DNA from: Microbacterium trichothecenolyticum
GTDB lineage: Bacteria > Actinomycetota > Actinomycetes > Actinomycetales > Microbacteriaceae
Direction: 5' to 3'
DNA length: 64,000 nucleotides
NCBI RefSeq assembly: GCF_000956465.1
Contig: NZ_JYJA01000025.1
Location: forward strand, 39,287 to 103,286
Shown: positions 8,566-16,417 of the stretch, one piece after another
Layout: the number at the start of each line of letters is the position of its first letter
Position numbering within the stretch: the first letter of the stretch is position 1
Program-made: the position numbers and the translations under genes
The notes under the pieces: model-generated
Told to the model about the DNA's origin: nothing
Seen by the model: only the letters and a program-made list of their open reading frames with translations
Databases searched by the model: none

Positions 8566-9461
8566 AGCAGCGCTCGTCCCGCCTCGAGGATCTCGGCCAG
8601 GCGCGCCTCCTGCGCCGGGGTCGGGTCGACGAGGGGTGCTCGCACCGACCCGACCGGCAGACCGCCCAGGCGCAGGCCGGTCTTGATGAGCGAGACGCCG
8701 AATCCCGGGGTCTCGTCGCGCAGCGCGACGAGCGGCGAGTAGAAGCCGTCGAGCAGGTCGGCGCGACGCGCCTCGTCGCCGTCGACGTACGCGCGGTAGT
8801 ACGCGTTCGCGACCTCGGGGATCATCGCGAACGCCGCCGACGAGTACAGCGGAATGCCGATGCCGCGGTAGGCGCCCTGCGTGAGCTCGGCGGTGAGCAG
8901 TCCGTTGAAGAACGCGAAGTCGTCGCGCCCCGCGGCACGGACCGCGCGCACGATCTGCTGCGCGAGGCCGACGTCGCCGACGCCGTCCTTGAAACCGACC
9001 ACCTTGGGGTTCTGCGCCAGGCGGCGCACCGAGTCGACCGAGTACTGCGCGGTGCCGCGGTGGTAGATGACGACGGGAAGATCGGATGCTGCCGCAACCG
9101 CCTCGACGTAGGCCACGAGCCCTGACTGCGGGCCGCCGACGAGGTACGGCGGCAGCACGAGCAGCGCGTCGGCTCCGGCGTCGGCGGCGGCACGCGCGAG
9201 CGTCGTCGCGTGGCCGAGAGGACCTCCCGTGCCGGCGACGACGGGCACGCGGCCCGCGACGGTCTCGGCCGCGATCTGCACGACGCGCGTCGCCTCGTCG
9301 GTCGACAGGGCGTGAAACTCGCCCGTGCCGCACGCCGGGAACACGCCGCCGGGGGAGTGCGCGAGGGTCGTCTCGAGGTGCTGCCGCAGCAGGCCCTCGT
9401 CGATACGGCCGTCGGCATCGAACGGGGTGACGGGAAAGAAGAGGATGCCGTCGAAGTTCAC
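8562..9461 (-). CDS. kdgD: 5-dehydro-4-deoxyglucarate dehydratase (DHDPS family)
   Basis: A 299-residue DapA-family TIM-barrel protein expected to decarboxylate and dehydrate 5-dehydro-4-deoxy-D-glucarate to 2-oxoglutarate semialdehyde. The Schiff-base Lys158 lies in VVGFKDGVGD, a form typical of KdgD rather than of DapA or NanA. Tyr133 (VIYHRG) and the ACGTGEF segment near 43-49 are also present. The GTG at 9459-9461 is preceded by AAAGGACG and overlaps the stop of the upstream SDR gene as GTGA. The neighbouring dehydrogenase at 5954-7402 uses its product. Confidence 0.87.
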   Translation of the reverse strand: MNFDGILFFPVTPFDADGRIDEGLLRQHLETTLAHSPGGVFPACGTGEFHALSTDEATRVVQIAAETVAGRVPVVAGTGGPLGHATTLARAAADAGADALLVLPPYLVGGPQSGLVAYVEAVAAASDLPVVIYHRGTAQYSVDSVRRLAQNPKVVGFKDGVGDVGLAQQIVRAVRAAGRDDFAFFNGLLTAELTQGAYRGIGIPLYSSAAFAMIPEVANAYYRAYVDGDEARRADLLDGFYSPLVALRDETPGFGVSLIKTGLRLGGLPVGSVRAPLVDPTPAQEARLAEILEAGRALL

Positions 9462-10450
9462 GCCAGCACGTCCTTTCGGGCGGAGTCGGGGGTGGGGGCG
9501 GAGTCGGGGGTGGAGTCGGAGCCCTTCGCGTTCGCGGGGCCGGCGTCGGTGAGGGGCTCGCCGAGCTCGCCGCGCCAGGTGTGGGCCGGGCGCCAGCCCA
9601 GCACGCGCCGGGCCTTCGCGTTCGAGAACGCGGGCGCCGTGCCGGTGAGCTCCGCCGCGAGGTCGTCGGTGCCGGGGACGAACTGCGGCAGCAGCTCGGC
9701 CAGCGGACGGCGCGCGAGCGCGTCGTCGGCGCCGACGAAGAACACCTCGGCGTTCGGGATCTCGGGGAGCGCGACCAGCAGGGTTTCGACGAAGGTCGCG
9801 ACGTCGCGCGCGTCGACGTAGTTGAAGAGCGCGGGCGCCGACAGCGCGGGGTCGGCGAGGCGCTCGCGCACGGTGTGGCCCTGCTGCGTCAATGCGCCCT
9901 GCCACTCCTCGGGGGCGATGACGTAGCACGGCCGGAACGCCGCGAAGCGGGTGGCATCGCCGGTCTGGCGCGCCAGCATCGCGACCGTCTGCTCGGCGAG
10001 GTGCTTCGACAGCGCGTACGCGTTCCACGGCTTCGGCGTCGTCTCCTCGTCGAGGGGGAACCGATCGGGGAGCCAGCCCGTGGGGCAGTTGTACCCGAGG
10101 ACGGTCGGGCTCGACGCCGTCACGATCTTCGGGATGCCCGCGGCCACGCCGGCCGACATCACGTTGAGGGCCATCGTCGCGTTCGTGCGGAGGATGACGT
10201 CCTCGGGTGCGCTGAACGGCACCGCGATCGCGGCGAGATGGATGAGGGCGTCGGCCCGGGTGTCGGCGATCGCACGGGTGGCGGCATCCGTGTCCGTCAG
10301 ATCCACGGCGATCTGCTGGAGGCCCTGCAGCTCACCCGCTTCGGACACCGCGCGGTCGAGCGACACCAGTTCGTGCCCGGCCGCGGCGAGTCCCGCAACG
10401 AGGCTGCGGCCGAGGCGCCCGGCGCCGCCGGTGACGGCGATGCGCGTCAT
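9458..10450 (-). CDS. NAD-dependent epimerase/dehydratase, probable uronate dehydrogenase
   Basis: A 330-residue extended SDR protein with the Rossmann motif VTGGAGRLG at residues 6-14, TASSPTVLGY near 115 and the catalytic Tyr/Lys in NAYALSKHLAEQ. Uronate dehydrogenases are shorter (about 265 residues) members of this superfamily that oxidise D-galacturonate or D-glucuronate to the aldarolactone. The assignment rests mainly on the genes around it (KdgD, semialdehyde dehydrogenase, enolase-superfamily protein). An epimerase role on another sugar acid is possible. ATGA overlap with the upstream gene. The last 30 residues are low-complexity and hydrophilic. Confidence 0.65.
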   Translation of the reverse strand: MTRIAVTGGAGRLGRSLVAGLAAAGHELVSLDRAVSEAGELQGLQQIAVDLTDTDAATRAIADTRADALIHLAAIAVPFSAPEDVILRTNATMALNVMSAGVAAGIPKIVTASSPTVLGYNCPTGWLPDRFPLDEETTPKPWNAYALSKHLAEQTVAMLARQTGDATRFAAFRPCYVIAPEEWQGALTQQGHTVRERLADPALSAPALFNYVDARDVATFVETLLVALPEIPNAEVFFVGADDALARRPLAELLPQFVPGTDDLAAELTGTAPAFSNAKARRVLGWRPAHTWRGELGEPLTDAGPANAKGSDSTPDSAPTPDSARKDVLA

Positions 10451-11802
10451 GACCGGACGGCCTCGGCGCTCGCCGCGTCGCCGGCGAGGAAGCGGATGCC
10501 GAGATCGGCGACCTGCACCGGGAGGCCCGTCTCGAGGGAGCGGTTGCCGGCGATGCCGACCGCGATGGAGCGGACGCCGTCGCGCCAGTCGGCGGGGCGG
10601 GCGAGCGGGTCGTCGCCGGGGCCCTCGAACACGTCGGCCAGCAGCAGGGCGTCGCCGCCGCCGTGGCCGTCGCTGTTGCCCGCGAGCGGCACCTCGTAGG
10701 CGGCCTCCCAGTGGCGCTGCACGATGAGGCGCTCGCCCTCGGGGCGGAGGGATCCGGTGGAGCCGGCGTCGCTGGCGGAGGGGTCGAGCACCGGGTGCAG
10801 CCCCTCGTCGGCGAGCACGGCGCCGCGTTCGACGACCTCGAGCTCGGCCCGGCCCAGGGTGCCGTTGACGGCGACCCGGTACCCCTCCCACGGCGAGTGG
10901 GCGTTCAGGGAATAGCTCAGCGTCGCGCCGGAGGCGTAGTCGACCACGAGGGCGAGGTTGTCCTCGATGGTGATGCCCTCGCCGAACACGTCGCGGTCGC
11001 GCAGGTATCCGTCGTGCTGCTCGGCGTCGAGGTACAGCGCCTTGAGGCGCTCGTCGTCGCGGAGGTCGAGCTCGAAGGCATCGCCACCGTCGTGCGTCCC
11101 GCGGGCAGGGCGGTCGCCGAGGCCGCGGGCGGCGGCGTTGTCGGCGCCGTAGAACCGCAGCCCCCCGGACGCGTACACGCGCCGCGGGACGGAGCGGATC
11201 CACCAGTTCACGAGGTCGAAGTGGTGGCTGGCCTTGTGCACCAGCAGCCCGCCGGAGTGCTCCTTCTCGCGGTGCCAGCGGCGGAAGTAGTCCGCGCCGT
11301 GCTTGGTGTCGAGCACCCAGGAGAAGTCGACCGAGGTGACCTCGCCGATGGTGCCGTCCTGGATCACCTGACGAAGGGCGGAGTTGCGCGGCGAGTAGCG
11401 GTAGTTGAACGTGATGACGACTTCGCGGCCGGTGCGGTCGATGGCGTCCTCGATCGCCGCAGCCGACGGTCCGTCGATGGTGAGCGGCTTCTCGACGACG
11501 ACGTCGGCGCCGGCATCGAGCGCCCGCACGATGAGCGGGGCGTGCAGGTCGTCGCGGGCGCAGATCACCACGCGGTCCACCCGCTGCTCGCGGACCATCG
11601 TCTCGAGGTCGTCCGGCCCGTAGACGGCGGGAGCGGCGAAGCCGGCCTCGACGACCCGGTCGACGTAGAACTGCGCGCGCACCGGGTTCGGCTCGCAGAT
11701 CGCGACCAGTGCGGCATCGTCGGCGTAGCGTCCGATGATCGCGTCGACGTACATCTGGGCGCGGTGTCCCGCGCCGACGAGGGCATACCGGCGGTGGCTC
11801 AT
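10447..11802 (-). CDS. Gfo/Idh/MocA-family oxidoreductase
   Basis: A 451-residue NAD(P)-dependent sugar oxidoreductase: Rossmann motif ALVGAGHRAQ at residues 7-16, EKPLT near 107 and the typical C-terminal alpha/beta domain with HKASHHFDLVNWW, where a His is the usual catalytic residue. Members oxidise or reduce sugars, inositols or sugar acids; the substrate cannot be read from sequence. It is first in the uronate-type operon and has a good GGAGTGAG ribosome site. The operator just upstream makes it the promoter-proximal gene. It might act on an unusual uronate before the SDR step (inference). Confidence 0.85.
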   Translation of the reverse strand: MSHRRYALVGAGHRAQMYVDAIIGRYADDAALVAICEPNPVRAQFYVDRVVEAGFAAPAVYGPDDLETMVREQRVDRVVICARDDLHAPLIVRALDAGADVVVEKPLTIDGPSAAAIEDAIDRTGREVVITFNYRYSPRNSALRQVIQDGTIGEVTSVDFSWVLDTKHGADYFRRWHREKEHSGGLLVHKASHHFDLVNWWIRSVPRRVYASGGLRFYGADNAAARGLGDRPARGTHDGGDAFELDLRDDERLKALYLDAEQHDGYLRDRDVFGEGITIEDNLALVVDYASGATLSYSLNAHSPWEGYRVAVNGTLGRAELEVVERGAVLADEGLHPVLDPSASDAGSTGSLRPEGERLIVQRHWEAAYEVPLAGNSDGHGGGDALLLADVFEGPGDDPLARPADWRDGVRSIAVGIAGNRSLETGLPVQVADLGIRFLAGDAASAEAVRS

Positions 11803-11813
11803 CTCACTCCTTC

Positions 11814-11834
11814 AGGAAACGTTTTCTCAGAATA
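11814..11834. promoter_or_regulatory. LacI-type operator and -10 box of the uronate-type operon
   Basis: AGGAAACGTTTTCT (11814-11827) is a near-perfect palindrome directly downstream of a minus-strand -10 box TATTCT (11829-11834), so it would cover the transcription start. It resembles the operators at 15105 and 60388 (GGAAACGTTT core). Confidence 0.7.
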
Positions 11835-11891
11835 GCATGCGACATCCGGTCGGCGTCCGTCAGCGCCGCTGGGCCGCAAGCGGAAGCGGCG

Positions 11892-12239
11892 TCAGTGGGA
11901 TGCCTCGCGCTGCCAGGTGATGCACACCTTGAAGTTCGCCTGCACCGCCGTGGAGGCGATCACCGCGCCGAGGTCCGCCGACATCTCGATTCCGAACTCG
12001 ACGGTGACTTCGCTCGGCGGGTGCGGACCCGAGCGGATCGCCTCGAGGACGGCCGTCGCGGCAGGCTGCACCCGCTGCACCACGGTTTCGAACGACTCGG
12101 TCGCCTGGGTGACCACCGCCTCCGAGACGCGGCCGCGCAAGACCGGCCCGTCAGCGTCCCGGCCGCTGTCCGGTCCGCCCGCAGCGATGACCACCGACCC
12201 GCCGTCGCCGAGCGGGAACTCCACCAGGTTCGTGCCCAT
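11892..12239 (-). CDS. Trypsin-co-occurring domain protein (Trypco1-like)
   Basis: A 115-residue protein resembling the small CU044_2847-type family named trypsin-co-occurring domain 1. Visible features are the N-terminal VEFPLGDGGSVVIAAG, a central SFETVVQRVQPAATAVLEAIRSG helix and the C-terminal VEFGIEMSADLGAVIASTAVQANFKVCITWQ. Such domains are found beside trypsin-like or CHAT proteases in predicted biological conflict systems; their molecular role is unknown. The start follows GGGAGGGCAGG. It lies 11 bases after the CHAT protease gene on the same strand, so the two are almost certainly co-transcribed. Recognition is by eye. Confidence 0.75.
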   Translation of the reverse strand: MGTNLVEFPLGDGGSVVIAAGGPDSGRDADGPVLRGRVSEAVVTQATESFETVVQRVQPAATAVLEAIRSGPHPPSEVTVEFGIEMSADLGAVIASTAVQANFKVCITWQREASH

Positions 12240-12250
12240 GCCTGCCCTCC

Positions 12251-13990
12251 CTACTGATTCAGAGTGACGAAGGCCCCGAACTCGCCGCTGTTGTTCGCCA
12301 GGTCGGTGTCGTTGATGCCGAGCAGCAGGCCGCCCTGGGCCGGGCACGGATAGGTCGTTCCGGCCCCGACGGCGAAGATCTCCGGCGTCGTGTCCAGCTT
12401 TCCGATGACCGACCCCGTGCCGGCGTCGGCGAGGACCCGCGTCTCGGGCCGCTCGTCGCCGGGAAGGCCTTCCGGGCCGATCTGCGAATCGGCCGTCTCG
12501 TCGAGCCATCCGCGTCCGCTCACCTCGATCACGAATTCGTCGCCGAGCGTGCAGTACAGGCCGACGTCCACCCAGTCCACGTCGAGGGGGACCGCGAGCT
12601 CGGCGGTGCTTCCCTGGTCGCCGGACCCGCCGCGGTCGGCGCCGAAAAGATCGAGCCCGAGCGCGGCCGCGGCCGCCGCCGCCCCGATCGCGAGCACGGC
12701 CACCGCCCCCGCGATCGCCCATCTCCTCCGCCTCTTCGAGCGCGCAGAACGTGCCCCGGCGCCGGCCTCCCCGTCGGCGGGCTCGGCCGTGGCCTCCGCC
12801 GCGGTCCGCTCGGGTGCGGCGAGCAGCCGCTGATCGGTCGTGTCGCCCCCCGCGGGCACGCGGGGCTGCGCGGCCTGGTCCGCCGGCACCGGCTCCAGGT
12901 CGAACAGGTGGGCATCGCCACGCAGATAGAGCACCGGCGTGACCCACTCGAGAGTGCCGCGGCCCGCGCCGAGGATGCCGATCCGGCCGCTGCGCACGGC
13001 CTCGTCGATCCCGCGGTTGTGGGCCAGTGCCGTGTAGAAGCCCCGCGAGAAGGCGAGCGCGGCGGTGTCGCTGATCGAGAACTGCATCGCGGCGACGGCG
13101 TGGATGCCGCTGTGCGCGAGCGCGGCGGCGGTGCCCGAGAACAGATCGGTGGGTCCGCCCGCGCCTGACTGGCACGAGTTCAGCACCACCAGGCGCGGCG
13201 TCGGCTCGGCCTCATCCAGCAGATCCGCGAGCGCCGATGCCGTGACGTGGTCCGCCCGCCCGTCGCGACCCACGAAGGCGAGCACCCCCTCGTCGGTCGC
13301 GGTGTCGTACGCGCCATGGCCGATGAAGTGCAGCACGTGCCACACTCCCGCGAGCAGCTTCGCGTGCAGCCCGTCCCACGTGAGGTCGTCCAGCCAGCTG
13401 AGCTCGACGCGCCCGTCGGCGGTGTGCGGTCCGAGTGCCTCCTCGAGCCGCGCGCGCTCCAGCTCCACATCCAGCATCGGGAGGCCGCGCGGCGACGAGA
13501 TCATGCCCAGCACTCGCAGAGGCGGTGTGATCCGAAGGACCGGGGTGTGCGCGGCGGGCACGTTCCGAACGAGCGGCTCTTTGCGACACAGATAGCGCTC
13601 GGTGTCGGCGTCATAGAGCGCCTCCCACGGCAGCGCGGCCAATCCCGGCGCGGTCAGCCGCAGTGCGACCTGCACGCTCAGGCCGCGCTCCGACGCGACG
13701 GCGATGCTGGTCCGGTAGGCGGTGCCCACGCTTCCCGTGAAGGCCGATTCGAACAGCCGCCGTCCGACGTCCTGAAGCACCGCCTCGGCGTCCGACATCA
13801 CCCGGCGGGCCGACACCGCCGACGCCAGGACGCTCGCCTCGAGCAGCGGCCGGCGATCCACGAGCTCGTCGAGGTCGAGGCGGAAGGGTTCGCTCGGCTC
13901 GCCCCCGCCGACCGAGCGCAGCACGCGCGTGACGTACGAGCCCGGCTCGGGTCCGGGCCCGATCTCCAGCTCCATGACGGCGGGGTCCAT
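12251..13990 (-). CDS. CHAT-domain protease with transmembrane helix and lectin-like C-terminal domain
   Basis: A 579-residue membrane protein. Residues about 155-365 form a CHAT (caspase-like) peptidase domain with the catalytic His in LHFIGHGAYD (His225) and Cys in VVLNSCQSG (Cys273). A low-complexity acidic linker (370-415) leads to a basic patch and one membrane helix at 423-446. The C-terminal 466-579 domain (GDEFVIEVSGRGW, SVIGKL, LGINDTDLANNSGEF) resembles the PA-IL (LecA)-like beta-sandwich, often a sugar binder. With the protease cytoplasmic, the lectin-like domain would be outside. The ATG at 13990 is chosen; a GTG at 14044 would add 18 residues. It forms a pair with the Trypco1-like gene. 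Confidence 0.8.
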   Translation of the reverse strand: MDPAVMELEIGPGPEPGSYVTRVLRSVGGGEPSEPFRLDLDELVDRRPLLEASVLASAVSARRVMSDAEAVLQDVGRRLFESAFTGSVGTAYRTSIAVASERGLSVQVALRLTAPGLAALPWEALYDADTERYLCRKEPLVRNVPAAHTPVLRITPPLRVLGMISSPRGLPMLDVELERARLEEALGPHTADGRVELSWLDDLTWDGLHAKLLAGVWHVLHFIGHGAYDTATDEGVLAFVGRDGRADHVTASALADLLDEAEPTPRLVVLNSCQSGAGGPTDLFSGTAAALAHSGIHAVAAMQFSISDTAALAFSRGFYTALAHNRGIDEAVRSGRIGILGAGRGTLEWVTPVLYLRGDAHLFDLEPVPADQAAQPRVPAGGDTTDQRLLAAPERTAAEATAEPADGEAGAGARSARSKRRRRWAIAGAVAVLAIGAAAAAAALGLDLFGADRGGSGDQGSTAELAVPLDVDWVDVGLYCTLGDEFVIEVSGRGWLDETADSQIGPEGLPGDERPETRVLADAGTGSVIGKLDTTPEIFAVGAGTTYPCPAQGGLLLGINDTDLANNSGEFGAFVTLNQ

Positions 13991-14053
13991 TTGCGAACAT
14001 TGTCCCGCTGCTCCTGCACGCGCGACAGTGGTCGGGGACGCCACCGGGTGCGA

Positions 14054-15067
14054 TCAGCCGCGGGCGGGTCCGGTCGTGCCGCGGACGGTCAGCTCGGGAA
14101 GGACGGTCAGCGGATGCCCCGGCTCGGCGCCCTCGAGCAGCTCGCGCATGCGCGCCCAGGCCTGCCCGCCGATCTCCGTCGCGGGCACGGCCGCCGTCGT
14201 CAGCGGGGGAGTCGTGTACCGGGCGAACGGGATGTCGTCGAACCCCACGATCGAGAGGTCCTCGGGCACGCGGCATCCGTTCTCCTGCACGGCGCTCAGA
14301 AGGCCCATCGCGACGAGGTCGTTGAAGGCGAGGGCGGCGGTGGCCTCGGACTCCAGTACCGCGGCGCTCGCGGCTGCACCCGCCTCGAAGTCGACGCCGC
14401 AGGGGATCTCGGTGACCTGGGTGTCGGGGTGCTCGGCGACGAACGACGCGATCGCCTCGAGCCGCGCGGTGTTGGCGACGCTGCCCGGCGCGCCGGCGAG
14501 GAAGACGATGCGCCGATGCCCGAGCCCGTGGAGGTGCGTGAGCTCGGCCGCGAGGGCGGTGCGGTAGTCCGCGCGCACGTGGGGAACGTCGCCCGCGGCG
14601 CGATTGATGAGCACCACCGGCCGCAGCCCGCCCACGAGCCTGTCGAGCTCGTCCTGCGGCAGGCGCGGCGCGCACAGGATGACGCCGTCGGTGCGCCGCC
14701 GGGTCGCGCCGGCCAGCACCCGCTCCGCTTCGACCGACTCCGCCGAATCGGCGACGAGCACGTGGTAGTCGTCGGCCGCGGCGGCGTGGCTGAGCCCCCG
14801 CAGGATGGCCTGGAACGTCGGGTTGCCGAGGTCCGGCACGACCACCGCGACGGTCTGCGTGCGCCCCAGTACGAGGCTGCGCGCGACGGGGCTCGCGGTG
14901 TAGTCGAGCTCCGCGGCGGCAGCCTTCACCCGTTCGGCCAGCGCCGGATCCACGGTGGGGTTGCCGTTGAGGGCGCGGGACACCGTCGACAGCGACACCC
15001 CCGCGCGGGCGGCGACGTCGGCGATGGTGACGCGCGTCGAGCGATCGGCGCGGGGCGGTCGAGGCAT
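14054..15067 (-). CDS. LacI-family transcriptional regulator
   Basis: A 337-residue LacI/GalR regulator: helix-turn-helix VTIADVAARAGVSLSTVSRALNGNPTV, LVLGRTQTVAVVVPD linker, effector domain and the C-terminal LSIVGFDDIPFARYTTPPLTT motif. The ATG at 15067 follows GGGAGACAC. A perfect palindrome GGAAACGTTTCC lies 38 bases upstream beside a TAGGCT -10 box, indicating autoregulation. The same GGAAACGTTT core occurs before the uronate-type operon at 11814, so that operon is the best candidate target (inference). Confidence 0.9.
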   Translation of the reverse strand: MPRPPRADRSTRVTIADVAARAGVSLSTVSRALNGNPTVDPALAERVKAAAAELDYTASPVARSLVLGRTQTVAVVVPDLGNPTFQAILRGLSHAAAADDYHVLVADSAESVEAERVLAGATRRRTDGVILCAPRLPQDELDRLVGGLRPVVLINRAAGDVPHVRADYRTALAAELTHLHGLGHRRIVFLAGAPGSVANTARLEAIASFVAEHPDTQVTEIPCGVDFEAGAAASAAVLESEATAALAFNDLVAMGLLSAVQENGCRVPEDLSIVGFDDIPFARYTTPPLTTAAVPATEIGGQAWARMRELLEGAEPGHPLTVLPELTVRGTTGPARG

Positions 15068-15095
15068 CCGTGTCTCCCTGGGTCTCGGCGCGCTC

Positions 15096-15116
15096 AGCCT
15101 ACCCGGAAACGTTTCC
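15096..15116. promoter_or_regulatory. Operator GGAAACGTTTCC with -10 box
   Basis: A perfect 12-bp palindrome at 15105-15116 lies immediately upstream of a minus-strand TAGGCT (15096-15101). Repressor binding here would block RNA polymerase at its own gene's promoter. Confidence 0.7.
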
Positions 15117-15160
15117 TCACCCGGCCATATATGGCCGCCCGGCGGTGACCTCCCCGCGTG

Positions 15161-16195
15161 TCAGGTGCGCGGCGGCGTGCTGCCGCGCACGATCACCTCG
15201 AGCGGGAGCTGCGGCTCGGCCGCATCCCATTCCGGGTCGGTGGCGGCATGCAGGGCGCGGTAGCCCAGATCCTCCAGGGGCACGCGCACCGTTGTCAGGC
15301 CCGGACGGATGTCGCGGCCCGTGGCGATGTCGTCGAAGCCGGCGACGGCGATGTCCGTGCCGACCTGGCGTCCGGCGTCGCGCACGGCCGACATGATGCC
15401 GATCGCGACGACGTCGCTGATGCCGAAGATCAGGGTGCCCGCGGGCACGTCGCCTTCGAGCAGCTCCGACGTGGCGGCGTAGCCGGCGTCGCGCGTGAAC
15501 CCCGTGCGCCGCACCTCGCGGACGCTCCCGCCCGCGGCCGTGAAGCCCTCGGTGAAGCCTTCGAGGCGGTCATCGGACGTGCGGATGCCCTCGGATGCCG
15601 CGACCACGATCGCCTCGCGATAGCCCAGCTTCGCGAGCTCGGTGCCCAGTGCCGCGGAGCCGCCACGGTTGTCGACCGCGACCGAACGGGCCGTACCGCC
15701 GCCGGGACCGACGACGACGACGCGGCCGCCCATGCTCGCGAACGCCTCGAGCTCGCCCTGAAGCCCGGCGGCATCGGGACCTTCGACGCGGGAGGCCGCG
15801 AGGATCAGGCCGCGCGGTCGTTGTCCGCGGAGGGCCCGCACGAGTTTGACCTCGCGCTGCGGATCGCGCTCGGTGATCGCGATCGTGACGACGAGGCCGG
15901 CCTCGTCGGCGCCGCGCGCGACGCCGGAGGCGAGTTGGCCGAAGTAGGGGTCGGCGATGTCGGCGACCAGCAGCGCGACGATGGCGGAGGTGCCTCGCGC
16001 GGTGGCCTGGGCGGAGAGATTGGCCGTGTAGCCGAGCTTCTCGGCGGCGGTCTCGACGCGTTCGCGGTAGCTCTCGGCCACCTTTCGCGTCGAGCCGTTG
16101 AGCACCCGTGACGCGGTCGCGAGCGAGACCCCGGCCTCGCGCGCGACATCGTGAAGGGTGGCGGCGCCTCGGGTAGGCGCGATGATGTCGCTCAC
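15161..16195 (-). CDS. LacI-family transcriptional regulator
   Basis: A 344-residue LacI/GalR regulator with the helix-turn-helix ATLHDVAREAGVSLATASRVLNGSTRKV and the C-terminal IAVAGFDDIATGRDIRPGLTTVRVP signature. The GTG at 16193-16195 lies seven bases after a TAGACT -10 box (16203-16208), consistent with a leaderless transcript. A degenerate operator GGCAAGCGATTTCC at 16238-16251 is upstream. Its right half resembles the operator arms before the Gfo/Idh-DUF993 operon, a possible target (inference). The two neighbouring LacI genes are only about 35 percent alike by eye, so they are not a recent duplication. Confidence 0.9.
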   Translation of the reverse strand: MSDIIAPTRGAATLHDVAREAGVSLATASRVLNGSTRKVAESYRERVETAAEKLGYTANLSAQATARGTSAIVALLVADIADPYFGQLASGVARGADEAGLVVTIAITERDPQREVKLVRALRGQRPRGLILAASRVEGPDAAGLQGELEAFASMGGRVVVVGPGGGTARSVAVDNRGGSAALGTELAKLGYREAIVVAASEGIRTSDDRLEGFTEGFTAAGGSVREVRRTGFTRDAGYAATSELLEGDVPAGTLIFGISDVVAIGIMSAVRDAGRQVGTDIAVAGFDDIATGRDIRPGLTTVRVPLEDLGYRALHAATDPEWDAAEPQLPLEVIVRGSTPPRT

Positions 16196-16202
16196 AGGCC
16201 AG

Positions 16203-16251
16203 AGTCTAGAGCCTGTGTCCGGTTGCGGCGATAGATTGGCAAGCGATTTCC
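16203..16251. promoter_or_regulatory. Leaderless -10 box and upstream operator of the LacI gene
   Basis: TAGACT on the minus strand (16203-16208) sits seven bases before the GTG start. The imperfect palindrome GGCAAGCGATTTCC (16238-16251) is centred about 39 bp upstream of it, so it would act at or above the -35 region. Confidence 0.55.
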
Positions 16252-16346
16252 CTCAGCTTTTTCCCCAGTTGAGGCGCGACATGCTCCGCCCCGCCCCGCA
16301 GCAGTCCGCCGCCCCCGCCGATGCGCGTCTCGCCGGGCGCGCAACG

Positions 16347-16397
16347 ACGAAGCGCCCGCGGGGACGCCGGTGGATCGGCGTGCCCCGCGAGCGCTTC
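16347..16397. terminator. Terminator-like hairpin after the sugar isomerase-like gene
   Basis: GAAGCGCCCGCGGGG pairs with CCCCGCGAGCGCTTC (one mismatch) with a further CGCCG/CGGCG step in the loop. It lies about 20 bases past the stop at 16418 and likely ends the three-gene operon from 19819. Nothing else is seen between 16252 and 16417. Confidence 0.6.
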
Positions 16398-16417
16398 TGA
16401 GCTTGCGGCGGCGGTCG

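Noticed and set aside
14054..16195. The two adjacent LacI genes as a recent tandem duplication
   Set aside because: They differ in most positions outside the helix-turn-helix and effector core, have different start types and different upstream operators.
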